Positions 10,614 through 22,176 are shown, counted from the first letter of the stretch. The stretch: DNA of 64,000 nt from Dactylorhiza incarnata (GCA_033032865.1 JAWHQI010000064.1:7440001-7504000), one strand, 5' to 3'. Translations and numbers: made by a program. Notes: a model not told the origin generated them from the sequence alone.

Positions 10614-11942
10614 TGTTGGAACAACCCTATTACTGATTTGGGCTAGGATCACTATCTGTTGACTAGGACTAAGTTGACCCCCATTGTATAGTCTAAGGGT
10701 CAAGGTTTTAGGTTGTTATAACTTAGGAAAAGCTAAGTCTCAGCGTTCGATGAACTTCCCAAGTCTCAGCGTTCGACGAACTTCCCAAGTCTCAGCATTC
10801 GACGAACTCCTTCATGTGTTCGATGAAAGTGCTTCTCAGATCGACTAATTCAATTCCTCCAGCCAGATTCAGTTGTTTATCCTTCAGTTTGACGAACTCA
10901 ACCTTCAGATCGACGAATCCTTATCTCAGCTTGACAAATTTCAGACAGATCAGTTATATATTATTCTCTGATCTCAGATCAACTAAATCAGTAACAGATC
11001 TATTCTATCTTCTATTCCAGATAAGTCAAGGATTATATCCTTCCTTTTATTTTATTCCTTTCCTTATTCAGAGGATTTGAAATTAAAAATCAGAGATATA
11101 ATGTCAAGAAAAAAAGAGAAAGATAAGAAACAAGATAGAAAAAGGATTACAGCATCAGTCGATAGAGGAGATACATTCTAGAGGAAATAAAAGAAAAAAA
11201 AAATTTACAGTGTTCATCCTCAACAGCAGCACACTTTCATCCTCAGAGAACAACAATCTTCATACTCTCAGTTCTCAGTTGCTGATCTCAAATCTTCAAG
11301 AGCAACAACAAATCTGAGAAACATTGTCTCTGAGATTCATCAGCTATCAGGAAGATTTGCTTTACATTCAAGTGAAAGCTCCATCCATCAACTGTCAACC
11401 ATTTCTATCAGACAGGGGGAGCTTTACAACAACACAATCCACTAGTCTTCTCTCAGATTATTGATAGAGAAGAACTTCATAACCCTTTTTATTTACCTTT
11501 ATCCCATCTTGTACAGGGTTCTAACTCCCTTCAAAAGTTAACTGGTTGGTGGAAGGGCACCTGATCAAAAACATGTGGTTGGTGTTTGGGCACCTGATCA
11601 AAAACCCATTGGTGTTTGGGCACCTGATCAAAACCCATTGGTGATAGGGCACCTGATCAAAAAGCTAATGGATTCCTACCAAGGGTGGTAGAAGAATAGA
11701 GGTACCCAGGTTGATTGGGGAACTATTATAGATCCTTGTGTCTTCTGTGTTTGTGTTTATTTTTCTGTACCGTGCTGCGATGTGTTTTCTTTATTTGTTT
11801 TTATATCTCACTCAGTACACATATATATCACTATTTTAATTCCGCTATCAAAATAAGTGAAAAACTTTTTAATACTCTATTCACCCCCCCCCCCCCCCCC
11901 CCCCCCCGTCTAGAGTAAATCTAAGATCTAACCTCACTTTCA
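10614..11942 (+). repeat. 5' LTR of SIRE-like element
   Basis: 1329 bp. The U3 has repeated CAGCGTTCGACGAACTTCC units (10740-10830). Near the 3' end four GGGCACCTGATCAAAAA repeats (11555-11665) precede the terminal CA. Compared with the other LTR it lacks about 127 bp near 11065 and has a 23-base C run (about 11885-11907) where the other LTR has six C. Confidence 0.93.
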
Positions 11943-11944
11943 AT

Positions 11945-11955
11945 TGGTATCAAAG
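11945..11955 (+). other. Primer binding site, initiator tRNA-Met
   Basis: TGGTATCAAAG, 2 bp after the LTR. It differs from the usual TGGTATCAGAGC by one base over its 11 bases. Confidence 0.8.
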
Positions 11956-12043
11956 ATTGGTTGATTCTTTACAGGCTAGCACCTGAATCAAAAGATCAAT
12001 TAGATCTTAAATTTTCTTCTAAAGTTTCTTTTGCTAAAAATCC

Positions 12044-13801
12044 ATGGCACAGAACAAAGAATACTCAAGCACAAGACCTCCTATGTGCAATCTAAATAAG
12101 TTTGCATTATGGAAGGCAAGGATCAGGTTATATATGAATTCTATTGATGAGGATATATTCAATGTTATTTTGACAAGACCTCCTACTCCTACAGAAACAA
12201 CAAGCACTGAAACAACAACAACAAATAATGTTGTTCCACCTCCTGAGTGGACAGAAGCTCAAAAGAAGCAGAAAAGTGCTGATGCCAAAGCAATGAACAT
12301 ATTGACACAAACAATGTCAGATGATATTTTTCAAAAGGTTATGGAATGCACCTCAGCCAGGGAAATCTGGACCTCCCTCAACAACATGGTTGAAGGATCT
12401 GCAGATGAGAGAAAAGATAGAAGATCTCATCTCATCTCTCAGTATGAAAATTTCAAGAAAGGAGAAATTGAGAGTGTTGCATATATGTACAACACACTCA
12501 GCCTCATAATCAATGAGCTGAAATCTCTAGACAAAGTGATCTCCATCACTGAAGTCAATGATAAGATCTTAATGTGCTTCCCTAGCACATGGGGCTCTAG
12601 GATCTGGCCAATCAAGGAAGCCAAAAGCCGCAATGAGATCTCTACTGGGACCTTGTTAGGCAAGCTTAAATCCTATGAGCAGCTTATCAAGTCCAGAGAA
12701 GCTGAACAATCTACTTCCTCACTAGCATCCAAGAAGGAAAGAAGCATTGCTTTCCAAGCAACATAAGAGGAAGATAAAGCCCCAGGAGAAGTGGAGTTTA
12801 TGAGTCTTCTAGCCAAGAGATTCTACAAGATGGATAGAAAGGATTTCAGAAAGAAGGACCTCATATTAGAAGAAAAGCCAAGGTATGACAAAACTAATTC
12901 TAAAGAAATTATTTGTTATGGCTACAGGAAACCTGGACACATTCTACCTGAGTGTCCAGAGAACCAAAAGAAAGAAAAGAGAAAAGAGAAAGAAGAGAAA
13001 AGGCACTTCAGCAAGCCTTCCTCCCACAAACACAAGCATAAGGGAAGAGGCTTTATAGCTGAATCTTGGAGTGAGACAGACTCATAATCTTCATCCAGCT
13101 CTTCTGAAGATGAAGAAAATGCAAATGAGAAGGACCAACGCTTGATGGCTATATATGACTCAAGCAGTAAGTCAGAATATGCATCATCATCCATCTCCAG
13201 TGATGATGAAGATGAAAGAAATTTCTGCATGATGGCTATCAATGCATCAGGAAATAACTCAGATGAATCAGAACCTAAAATTGACAGTGATCGGGTAATT
13301 TCTACCTTTGATTTCAATTCAAATGAATTCAAAGATGAATTCAGAGCTCTTTGTATAGATTTAATCAAATCTGAGAAAGAGATAATCTCTCTCAGAAATC
13401 AGTTGGCTGGAATGAACCAACTAAGTGAAGATAATGACAATCTTAAGAAAGAATTGGCTGCCTCCAGAGAACACATTGTTCTCATTGAGAACAAGTTATC
13501 TAAAGCTAAGAAGTTTGAAGAATCCCTCAATGGGAGAAGTATCAAACTGATGGACATCACAAGCACAGTGAATGCCAGACTTAGTGGCAGACTAGGCTTG
13601 GGTGCATCATCAAGTGAGCCACATCTTATTAAGAAAAACATTCTCTCTACACCAGTAAAATTAATTTCTGCTAAGAACAAAGAGGCAGTAGATGTTAGTA
13701 AGAATATTTCAAGCAAGAATATTAAGAATAAAGGAATTCAACAATATTTGTCGAACGTAGCTCGACGAAATCACGTCCATTCGTCCAACGATGATCGATG
13801 A
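12044..13801 (+). pseudogene. gag of SIRE-like copia (UBN2-type capsid, degenerate knuckle, coiled coil)
   Basis: The start is MAQNKEYS at 12044. Residues 1-240 match the UBN2-type copia gag, with LWKARIRLYMNSID and the YENFKKGE segment. An in-frame TAA at 12764-12766 interrupts it. The same frame then holds a knuckle with the second Cys replaced by Tyr (CYGYRKPGHILPEC, about 12910-12960), a Lys-rich stretch, another TAA at 13085-13087, an acidic Ser-rich region and a coiled coil to 13801. One frame with two nonsense changes indicates recent decay. The product would form the particle and bind RNA. Confidence 0.8.
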
Positions 13802-14048
13802 ATTCACCCAAATTCGTCGAATGGAAAGTATACAGAAAATCTGAAGAATTCATATTCTCAATATACTAGAAATCCTTTTACTGAGTGGATAATTCCTCTA
13901 AGGAGATATCATCTACAAGGCTAAAAGGATCAGCCTGAGATATCTTACATTTCTGATTTTTGTGGAAAGACAAAAGGACCCAAGGTAGTCTGGGTCAGGA
14001 ACAACTAGAATGTTTTCTGTTTTGCAGGTATAGGGCTATCCAAAAATA

Positions 14049-15271
14049 AAAGAACAATGGTACTTGGATAGTGGGTGCTCAAAGCATATGACAGGAAACA
14101 AGGCCAACCTAAGCAAATACAAGGCAAGGCTTGGACCCAAAGTGATCTTTGGAGACTCCAACTGTGGACAAACTAAAGGTTATGGACAGATCAAATTTGG
14201 AGCAGTCACCTTCAAAGAGGTAGCTTATGTTAAGGGTCTGAAGCACAACCTCATCAGCATAAGCCAGTTATGTGATGAAGGTTATCAGGTAACTTTTAAC
14301 CATTCCTTATGTTTTATTACCAATAATAAAAACATAAATGTATTATCTGGTATTAGACATGGAAACATTTATTTGGTCAATTTTGACTCTGCCAATTCAG
14401 ATATTTGCTTATTTAATTCTATAAGTAAAACAAATGAATTATGGCATAAAAGGCTTGGACATATTAACCTTATAACTATCTCTAAGCTCTCTAAAGACAA
14501 TCTTGTTAGAGGGCTGCCTTCTGGTTCATACAAGAAGGAAGGACTCTACAGGGCTTGTCAATTAGGTAAGCAGATTAAGAGTAGTTTTAAATCTTTATCC
14601 AAGAGTGATTCACCTAGGATTTTGTATTTACTGCATTTGGACCTTTTTAGACCCACTGCAATACAAAGTCTAGGAGGGAAGCATTACTCTCTAGTTATTG
14701 TAGATGACTTCTCAAGATTCACTTGGCTGTTCTTTATTAGGAACAAGTCTGACACCTTCAGTGTTCTGACAGACTTTCTCAGGTCCATCAAGATTGAGTA
14801 CTCTACTCTAGCTGTATTGATCAGAAGTGATCATGGCACTGAGTTTGAATATCTTCTGATAAGAGAATTCTGTGGAAAAGAAGGGATCAGGCAGTGTTTC
14901 TCTGCTCCTAGAACTCCTCAACAAAATGGGATAGCTGAAAGGAAAAATAGAACCTAAATTGAATCAGCAACTACATTGCTTGCTGATGCTCACTTGCCAA
15001 TCTCTTTTTGGGTAGAGGCAGTGAACACAGCAAATTATGTGTTGAATAGAAGCCTGATACATAAGCTTAAGGGTAAAACTCCCTATGAATTACTCAAGAA
15101 TAAAAAACCCAAGGTTAACTATTTTAAGATATTTTGTTGTAAATACTATGTGCATAACAATGATAAGAAGTATCTCAGAAAATTTGAAGCAAAATCTGTT
15201 GAAGGTATATTCCTTGGATATTCTCTTTCTAGTAAAGCATACAGAGTTTACAATAAATCTACTCTTAAGTA
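14049..15271 (+). pseudogene. Protease end and integrase of SIRE-like copia
   Basis: The protease active site DSGCSKHMTG is at about 14066-14096, just after a frameshift separating it from gag. The pre-integrase zinc finger has its two His (ELWHKRLGHI), but the CXXC becomes YRAC, losing one Cys. The catalytic triad is visible: Asp in LLHLDLF, Asp in RSDHGTEF, Glu in QQNGIAERKNR. An in-frame TAA at 14955-14957 follows, then the conserved region FWVEAVNTANYVLNR to the KAYRVYNKSTLK end. A single-base loss near 15269 shifts the frame. The integrase is recognisable but not functional. Confidence 0.8.
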
Positions 15272-15280
15272 GAAGAGTCC

Positions 15281-15799
15281 ATGCATGTATCTTTTGATGA
15301 ATCTAATATGTTAAATGAGGAGAGGAACACCGCCTCTACCAAAAATACTTTGCAGGTACCAGCTCTATGTGAAGAACTCAATGGACTAAATCTACAGAAT
15401 GAAGAGTCTCTACTTCCATCATCTCAACTTATTGAAGACAGTGAAGAAGAAGATCATTCAGAAAATCTTGCTGACAATTCAAATCAAGTGACAGCTGATC
15501 ATATCCCTCAAGAAGAAACTATTGTTGAACCAACTCCAACTGTTGATCACATCACAGTTAGAGATCATCCAATATCCCAAGTCATTGGAGATATTTCAGC
15601 AGGTGTTCAAACAAGGCATCAACTACACCAAAATCAGATGCACATTTGTTTCCTATCACAAGTTGAACCTCAAACCATAAAAGATGCAGAACAAGATCCA
15701 AACTGGATTCTTGCAATGCAAGAGGAGCTCAACCAATTTGAAAGGAACAAGGTTTGGGATTTGGTTCCAAGACCAAAGGGCCATCCAGTCTTCAAGTGA
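15281..15799 (+). pseudogene. Integrase-RT hinge and N-terminal RT stub
   Basis: The MHVSFDES segment, then an acidic linker, then DPNWILAMQEELNQFERNKVWDLV, the start of copia reverse transcriptase. After GHPVF the sequence jumps directly to the end of RT, so several hundred base pairs covering the catalytic YVDD are missing. Confidence 0.75.
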
Positions 15800-16623
15800 A
15801 GCAAACTCCAAATGGCTTATTCATATCACAATCTAAGTATACTAAGGAATTAGTGAAAATATTTGGTATATCTGATGCTTCCACCATGAAAACACTCATG
15901 CCCTCCAATGTTGTTATTGATAATGATGAATCGGGGAAACCTGTTGATCAGAAAGTATATAGAGCAATTGTTGGCTCATTACTTTACTTAACAGCTAGTA
16001 GGCCTGACATAATGTTTGCTACATGTATTTGTTCTAGGTTCCAAGTTAACCCCAAAGAATCTCACCTAATTTTATTAAAAAGAATTTTGAGATATATAAA
16101 GGGTTGTCCAAATCTAGGACTCTGGTATCCAACTGCATCAGAATTTGAATTAACTGGATTCTCAGATTCTGATTATGTTGGATGCAGAGTAGACAGGAAA
16201 AGCACATCAGGAGCTTGCCAGTTTCTTGGTGATAGGCTAGTGTCTTGGTTTTGTAAGAAATAGACATCTGTGTCTACATCAACAGCTGAAGCAGAATATA
16301 TTGTTGTAGGCAGTTGCTGCTCACAGATACTGTGGATACAAAATCAACTTCAAGACTATGGTATCAACTTAAATAATTCAATTATATTTTGTGACAATAC
16401 TAGAGCAATATCTATAGCACAAAATCCAGTACTCCATAGTAGGACTAAACACATAGAAATTAGGCACCACTTTATCAGAGATAATGTGGATAAAAAAAAT
16501 TTGCCTACAATTCATTTCTACTGATTTGCAAAGGGCTGATATTTTCACCAAACCCTTGGATGAAAAGAAACATATCTTCTTTATAAATCAGCTAGGAATG
16601 ATAGTTGGAGATTCAATCAACTA
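15790..16623 (+). pseudogene. RT C-terminus and RNase H of SIRE-like copia
   Basis: It begins QTPNGLFISQSKYTKELV, the connection domain after RT. RNase H motifs follow: GFSDSDYVGCRVDRKSTSG, then a TAG at 16261-16263, then STAEAEYIVVGSC, FCDNTRAI and RTKHIEIRHH. A further frame change near 16520 leads to ADIFTKPLDEKKH and the stop at about 16623. The RNase H itself is nearly complete apart from the nonsense codon and shift. Confidence 0.8.
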
Positions 16624-16639
16624 AAAAAAATTCTACTTA

Positions 16640-16976
16640 TCCTAACATTTTGTCGAACGAAGATCGACAAAATTGAGTCTTTCGTCGAACAGAGATCGAC
16701 GAAACCTATTAACATCAAAGATCGACGAAGACAAGTCGTTCGTCGAACTGAGATCGACGAAAATTAATTTTTCGTCGAACGCTGTTTGATGAAGGCTAAG
16801 TCTTTTCGACTTCTGATTTTATTAGGTTTAGCCGACCTCAGTTCTACGAAAGCTTGTGTCTTCTTTGATCCATCTATATAATCAAACTTTTATTTCCTTT
16901 TATCTTTACGCCTACAGAAATTGCTTTTCCCTCCAGTTCCCTTTGCACTTGGTCATTTTTTCTTTTGCAGGTAACA
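16640..16976 (+). promoter_or_regulatory. Spacer with palindrome repeats, TATA box and splice-acceptor-like site before the third ORF
   Basis: Five TTCGTCGAAC / GATCGACGAA pairs lie at 16650-16800, the same word repeated in this element's LTR. TCTATATAATC (16873-16883) is a TATA-like box about 100 bp before the ATG at 16977. A pyrimidine tract ending TTTTGCAG (16963-16970) looks like a 3' splice site. The third ORF could therefore be expressed from its own start site or by splicing; the sequence does not decide between these. Confidence 0.5.
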
Positions 16977-17500
16977 ATGGCGATTTCTCAAGCAGTTCTT
17001 TCCTCAATGAAGTTTGACGCCGGATTTGATATCGACATCGAGTCGTTTGCGCATTCCGATCAAATATTCCAGGACATTCTTCATTTGTTTGAAGAACAAC
17101 AGCTTAAGAAGTTAATGACCACAAGAATCAAGCTTACAGTAGTCGAGATAAAGGAATGGGTTCACACCCTTAAGGCAGAGAATGCAACAACTATATCAGG
17201 AACAATATCTGGAAATCAGGTTACTCTTACCCCAGATGTTTTAACAGAAGTTTTTGGGTTATTGAATGGTAATGATGAGTTAGAAATAAGTTCGGCTGAA
17301 TTTGATAATGTTTTGGTTAAGTTGGGTCATTCGTCTGGAAACCCTAACCATCTGTTGAAGAAAAACATATCCAGTGAATATAAGTTTTTGGCAGATATTG
17401 TTGGAAAGGTCTTGTTAGGGAAGACCTCAGCCCATGATTATATAAGCAGGCACCAATTTCTGTTGATGGTGGCCTTGGTAGAGAAGAAGAAAATAAATTG
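16977..17500 (+). pseudogene. Third ORF of SIRE-like element, 5' part (interrupted by insertion)
   Basis: The start at 16977 (MAISQAVLSS) is chosen because it follows the acceptor-like site directly. Residues about 35-115, with VVEIKEWVHTLKAEN then VTLTPDVLTEVFGL, match the pattern of the family known as putative plant transposon protein. The frame runs into the inserted element at 17501 and resumes in phase at 29415 once the 5-bp duplication is discounted. Uninterrupted, the ORF would have 867 codons. Confidence 0.75.
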
Positions 17501-18436
17501 TGTATAACCCTCATATTTGCCGAGCCGCCGTGACCCAGCACATGTAAGGGGCAAGCGGACCAAACCATCGGAGATCGTTAAGGACCGAAAAGAAGAAGGC
17601 CTAGGGGGCAAGTCCTCTTGGGCGAATGGACCTTCGGTCCACTCACCCAAGGCCTCGGCCGGTCCACTCGCCCGGGCAAGGGGGCGAGTGGACCGAAGGT
17701 GATCCACTCGCCCGGGCAAGGGGGCGAGTAGACCGAGGGTCCACTCGCCAGGCAAGGGGGCGAGTGGACCATCAGTCCACTCGCCCGGGCCTGCAGGCGA
17801 GTGGACCCTCGGTCCACTCGCCCAGGCGAGGGGGGCGAGTGACTCAAGGTCCACTTGCCCCCAGGCCAGCAGGCGAGTGGACCCTAGGTCCACTCGCCCG
17901 GGAAGCTGGGCGAGTGGCCCTATGGTCTACTCACCCAGCGCAGATGGTGGACCCTGATCCACCCATCTAACCCCCCCCCCCCCCCTCTATTTTTGGTCAT
18001 TCGGGTTGGTTGTTGGGCTGCGGATAGTGGATTTTTTGCTATCCGCAGCCTAATTTTTGGGAAGTCTATAAATAGACCCCCATGGGAACCTTGGGAAGGG
18101 ATGTTGGTACCCCCCCCCCCCACACCCTCCCTTGCGTGTGAGCAAGCACTACCCCTCCCCTCCCCCTATCATTGAAGGTGGACGGTGAGGTGATCCTTAG
18201 TGCCCTCCAAGGTGCCTAGGCTCGGCATTGGATTGGGAGGGGAAGTTCCTTGTGAGCTTCCGGGTATGTGGTGGGACCTTCATGCTGCAGCTTAAGGGGT
18301 CCGTTTGTGGATTTAGGTGTTCTCCAAGGGAAAGGTTCTTCGGTTCTTAGTGACTGGTCGAGGGTCTCGCTTAGGTCAAGTAAGGGTTAGTTGCATCCCC
18401 CTTGCGAACATCGAGACCAGTTCTCTGGTTTCAACA
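17501..18436 (+). repeat. 5' LTR of the non-autonomous gypsy element
   Basis: 936 bp. The U3 (17620-17945) is an array of GGTCCACTCGCCC and GGGCGAGTGGACC, which are reverse complements and can pair into hairpins. C runs follow (17970-17986, 18111-18120). A perfect inverted repeat (CTGCGGATAG at 18018-18027 and CTATCCGCAG at 18039-18048) stands just upstream of the TATA box. Confidence 0.93.
18067..18074 (+). promoter_or_regulatory. LTR TATA box
   Basis: TATAAATA within TCTATAAATAGA, 18 bp after a 10-bp-arm hairpin. The same arrangement occurs in the other LTR at 29013-29020. Confidence 0.7.
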
Positions 18437-18439
18437 TCA

Positions 18440-18452
18440 TGGTGCGGTGAGC
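18440..18452 (+). other. Primer binding site of the gypsy element
   Basis: TGGTGCGGTGAGC, 3 bp after the LTR. The identical 13-mer stands at the primer site of the Tat-type element (42951-42963, minus strand). I cannot name the tRNA with confidence. Confidence 0.7.
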
Positions 18453-18490
18453 GTGGAAGCAGCTAGTTCGAAAAGCTTTGAGCAAGTCTC

Positions 18491-19087
18491 ATGGCTGGAA
18501 GTGATGATCCGGGGGACTCACCCCTTACCAGTAAGTGCATGAAGAAAAGGGATTTTGAAGAGTTCAAGGAGTCGGTTCTGGAGCTCATGCGGGTCGCACT
18601 CCCCCCTTGCGGCGAGTGCTCGACACCACCCGCACCTGCGCTCTTCTCGCCGTATTTGATGGAGATAGAGAAAGCATGTCGGCAAGGGAAGGAACCGGCC
18701 TCGAAAGAAGATGGCTTCGGCGAGCCTGATGTGTCCTACTACACAGGGAGGGATGACCGTCTCCAGCATCTCCAGTGGTTCGAAGACATGGCCTCGATCA
18801 GGCAGATGTCGGACGCCTCCAAGTGCAAGCTCTTCGCCACCACTTTCTTGGGAGAGGCAAAAGACTGGTTCCACCATCTCCCGTCAGGTGTCATCTATAG
18901 CTTCAAGGACCTGCGCCGAAGCTTCTTGCTGAGATTCTCCACCTTGAAGAAGAGGTGGAAGGGAACAGAGGCCCTGTTCTTGATTCGACAGAGGCAGGGG
19001 GAGGCGCTAGGAATCTACGCGGATTGGATTCAGGAACAAGTCCTCCACCTCCAGGCTAACAAAGGAAGCATGAGGGACCAAAAGTAA
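18491..19087 (+). CDS. gag (Ty3/gypsy retrotransposon gag domain) of the non-autonomous element
   Basis: 198 residues from the ATG at 18491 to a TAA at 19087. The N-terminus is charged. Residues about 95-185 are a retrotransposon gag (capsid) domain with LQWFEDMASIRQMSD, KDWFHHLPSG, FKDLRRSFLLRFSTL and a QRQGEAL segment. The protein is short, with no zinc knuckle or protease downstream, so the C-terminal half is lost. The same motifs recur in the decayed gag of the Tat element near 42350-42100. It could co-assemble with gag of a related autonomous element, which is inference. Confidence 0.8.
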   Translation: MAGSDDPGDSPLTSKCMKKRDFEEFKESVLELMRVALPPCGECSTPPAPALFSPYLMEIEKACRQGKEPASKEDGFGEPDVSYYTGRDDRLQHLQWFEDMASIRQMSDASKCKLFATTFLGEAKDWFHHLPSGVIYSFKDLRRSFLLRFSTLKKRWKGTEALFLIRQRQGEALGIYADWIQEQVLHLQANKGSMRDQK

Positions 19088-19309
19088 GAAAAGGAACAAG
19101 GAGACAAAGAAGATGGATGAAGTAATGATTGAGATGGTCAAGGTGCATGTGACCAAGTAGGCCCAGAGGGGCGCGTTGTAATAAGCAGGTAACTACTCGG
19201 TGATGAATGGAAACGGTTTCAGGTAACGCCAATGGTAAGTGGCTTGGGGAAGATGTTGAGTTCCTATGCCTTCAGGTGAAGGTAAGCATCTATGACGTGG
19301 ATGGGTACT
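19088..19309 (+). other. Spacer after gag
   Basis: Continues out of gag with AGAAAAGGAACAAGGAG and no open frame. It leads into the tandem arrays. Confidence 0.4.
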
Positions 19310-19700
19310 CCGCTCCCATTTGGAAAGATCCCCAACTAGAGACCATTCTCCGACATGCCAGCAGATGGGAGACTTATCGGGTCGACTGATTGGTAAGATC
19401 CCCGACTAGAGTGCATTCTCTGGGCTCAGTCATGCCGGCAGATGGGAGACTCATTGGGTCGACTGATTGGTAAGATCCCCGACTAGAGACCATTATCCGG
19501 GCTCAATCATGCTGGCAGATGGGAGACTCATCGGGTCGACTGATTGGTAAGATCCCCGACTAGAGACCATTCTCCGGGCTCAGTCATGCCGGCAGATGGG
19601 AGACTCATTAGGTCGACTGATTGGTAAGATCCCCGACTAGAGACCATTCTCCGGGATCAGTCATGCCGGCAGATGGGAGACTCATCAGGTCGACTCGATA
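19310..19700 (+). repeat. 77-bp tandem array
   Basis: Units contain TTGGTAAGATCCCCGACTAG, CATTCTCCGGGCTCAG and GCCGGCAGATGGGAGACTC. Landmark spacing is 77, 77 and 77 bp, with about five copies. Confidence 0.85.
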
Positions 19701-19719
19701 CTTGGTTAAGCGACTTGGA

Positions 19720-20455
19720 AAGATGATAAGCACCTCCGCCTCCAGGTAAGCTAGGACCTTAGGACGTGGATGGACATTCCACCTCCAGTTGGTTTGAAAA
19801 AAGTGCTGAGTTCCTCCGCCCCCAGGTAAGCTATGTCCCTAGGACGTGGAGCGGTACTCCGCCCCCAATTGATTTAGGAAGGTGTTGGGTTCCTCCGCCT
19901 CCAGGCAGGCTAAGCCTCTAGGGTGTGGACGGGTACTCCGCCCCCAAATAGTTTGAAAAGGTGATGAACTCCTCTACCTCCAAGTAAGCTAGGCCCCTAG
20001 AACGTGGATGGGTATTCCACCTCTAGTTGCTTTAATAAGATGGTGGAGTTCCTCTGCCTTTAGGTGAAGGTAAGCACCTAAGACGTGGATTGGATCTCTG
20101 CCTCTGTTTCTTTGATAATAAGATGGTTGAGTTCCTCCGCCTCCAAGTGAAGGTAAGCACATGTGACGTGGACGGGTTCTCCTCCCCCGGTTGGTTTGGT
20201 AAGATGGTTGAATCCCTCCGTCCCTCGGTGAGGGTAAGCACCTGGGATGTGGATTGGTTCTCCTCCCCCAGTTGGTTTGGTGAGGTGGTTGAATCCCTTC
20301 GTCCCTCGGTGAGGGTAAGCATCTGGGATGTGGATTGGTTCCCCTCCCCCAGTTGGTTTGGAAAGATGGCTGGATCCCTCCGTCCCTTGGTGAGGGTAAG
20401 CTCCTGGGATGTGGACTAGTTCTTCACCCCCAAATAGTTTGGGAAATTGTTAGTT
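19720..20455 (+). repeat. ~80-bp degenerate tandem array
   Basis: Nine or so units pair a CAGGTAAGCT-like word with an ACGTGGAT.GGTACTCC-like word and TTCCTCCGCC. The last four units are more alike and carry CCCTCGGTGAGGGTAAGC. Each unit has a splice-donor-like GGTAAG. Confidence 0.7.
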
Positions 20456-20731
20456 CCCTCCCCCTCCAGGTGAGCTCGGCTCCCTGGTAGGTGTGGAGTT
20501 CCCTCCACCTCCAGGTGAGCTCGGCTCCCTGGTAGGTGTGGAGTTCCCTCCCCCTCCAGGTGAGCTCGGCTCCCTGGTAGGTGTGGAGTTTCCTCCCCCT
20601 CCAGGTGAGCTCGCCTCCCTGGTAGGTGTGGAGTTCCCTCCCCCTCCAGATGAGCTCGACTCCATGGTAGGTGTGGAGTTCCCTCCCCCTCCAAGTGAGC
20701 TCGGCTCCCTGGTAGGTGTGGAGTTCCCTCC
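20456..20731 (+). repeat. 45-bp minisatellite, left part
   Basis: About six copies of a 45-bp unit built from CAGGTGAGCTCGGCTCCC, TGGTAGGTGTGGAGTTCC and CTCCCCCTC. The array is cut at 20731 by the element at 20732 and resumes at 26710 (after the duplicated CCTCC). It is open in several frames because 45 is a multiple of three; a repeating GELGSLVGVEFPPPP peptide results in one frame. Confidence 0.9.
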
Positions 20732-22152
20732 TGATGAGTCCCAATTATATACTTATTTTCGAACTCATTTGGGCCGATTTTCTAGTCTTTGCACTACACT
20801 TTAGGCATGTTTTCATGCATATTTGACATTCCATGTTATGTGCACTTCTAGGCCCGTTTCGGTGTATTTTCATGTCTATCTTACTCATGCTTTATGTTGC
20901 AATTCAATTTCTATATTTGAGAATGTGTGGAATGCCCATTTACGTGGCCTGACGATCTTTAATGTTGATACGGGGGTTGTGCGAGTGTTCCGGGGCGCAA
21001 AACCTGCACAGGAACACTGCGCACGACCACTGGACATAGTGTGCACGACCACTGGTCGTGCGCTAGTGATCGTGCATTAATTCACACCTAAAAAGTGGCC
21101 TGACTGGCTTAACGCACGACCATTGGACATAGTGCGCACGACCACTGGTCGTGCGCCACTGATCGTGCGCATTGAAAACCTGCACCTGTCTATAAATAGC
21201 TGCTCCGCGAAATCAGCCGTAACTTCTTGGTTTCTAGGTCTTTTTGAGCGCCGTTTTTTGCGTTTTTTCGTTCTAAGCCTCCTCTATTCATCTAGGGACT
21301 TCAAGGAAGAGATTGGATCTTACTTTCATCATCAAGGAAGGTTTAAAGAGCATTTGGACATCGCCGGGTCGTGACACGAAGAAGACGGACCATTGGGAGG
21401 AAGTGACAGCCCTCCTTTACCCCGGACGCAGTTGAGGACCGAGCTTGGACGCGGATTGACAACCCAGCGATTACAACCGTGAATCCCAGCATGGCTTCGG
21501 AGTTGGTCGAATCTCTTACTCTTTATTCTTTTGAAATGATGTTTGTATGCTAAACTCTCTATTTTTTGGATGAAGAGCTTGATAAATCCATATATGTAAC
21601 TTTTATTTCATGTTTATGAAATTACTTTTGATTTATTCAAGTGTATGAGGTGCGCTATTGTCATTCATCTTCCATCCTCCATTACCCTCCATTTCATTCC
21701 GCTTAACTTCTCTTCCACTACGTGAGCCTACTCTTCCATTCGCCAAGCTAAGCGGTGCTAACGGCCCGTGTAATCCACTTCATTTCCGCTAGTGCGAACC
21801 ACCTCATCTGCTTGCCTACTCGCCCATCCGCCTACCGAAGCAGTGCATCGCGGCCTGCATAGTTTCCATCCGCCCGACGAAGCAGCGCATAGCGGCCTGC
21901 ATAGGAGTAGTGATTTAGTTGTTTTATTTTGTTTTTCGCAAATCAAACCAACCCTAGCCTTTCGCATCCATCCGACTTAAGGACTTCAATCTCAAGTCCT
22001 CCTCAATAGTCAACTCCACCTTACTGTGTTCCTTCCGAGATCGATACTCGGGGATTTACTCCTCGTTTTATATTACTTGAACGATCGGTACACTGCTGTG
22101 TCGTGCCGCAGTCTAGCCACCATCTATAGTGGTGTGTAGGATTTGCGCATCA
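20732..22152 (+). repeat. 5' LTR of the Athila-primed element
   Basis: 1421 bp. It contains repeats of GCACGACCACTGG and GGTCGTGCGC (21020-21165), which are partly complementary, then CTATAAATAGCTG (21191-21203), a good TATA box. Confidence 0.94.
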
Positions 22153-22158
22153 AGTTTT

Positions 22159-22176
22159 TGGCGCCGTTGCCGGGGA
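22159..22176 (+). other. Primer binding site, tRNA-Asp
   Basis: TGGCGCCGTTGCCGGGGA, 6 bp after the LTR, the full Athila-type site. Confidence 0.9.
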
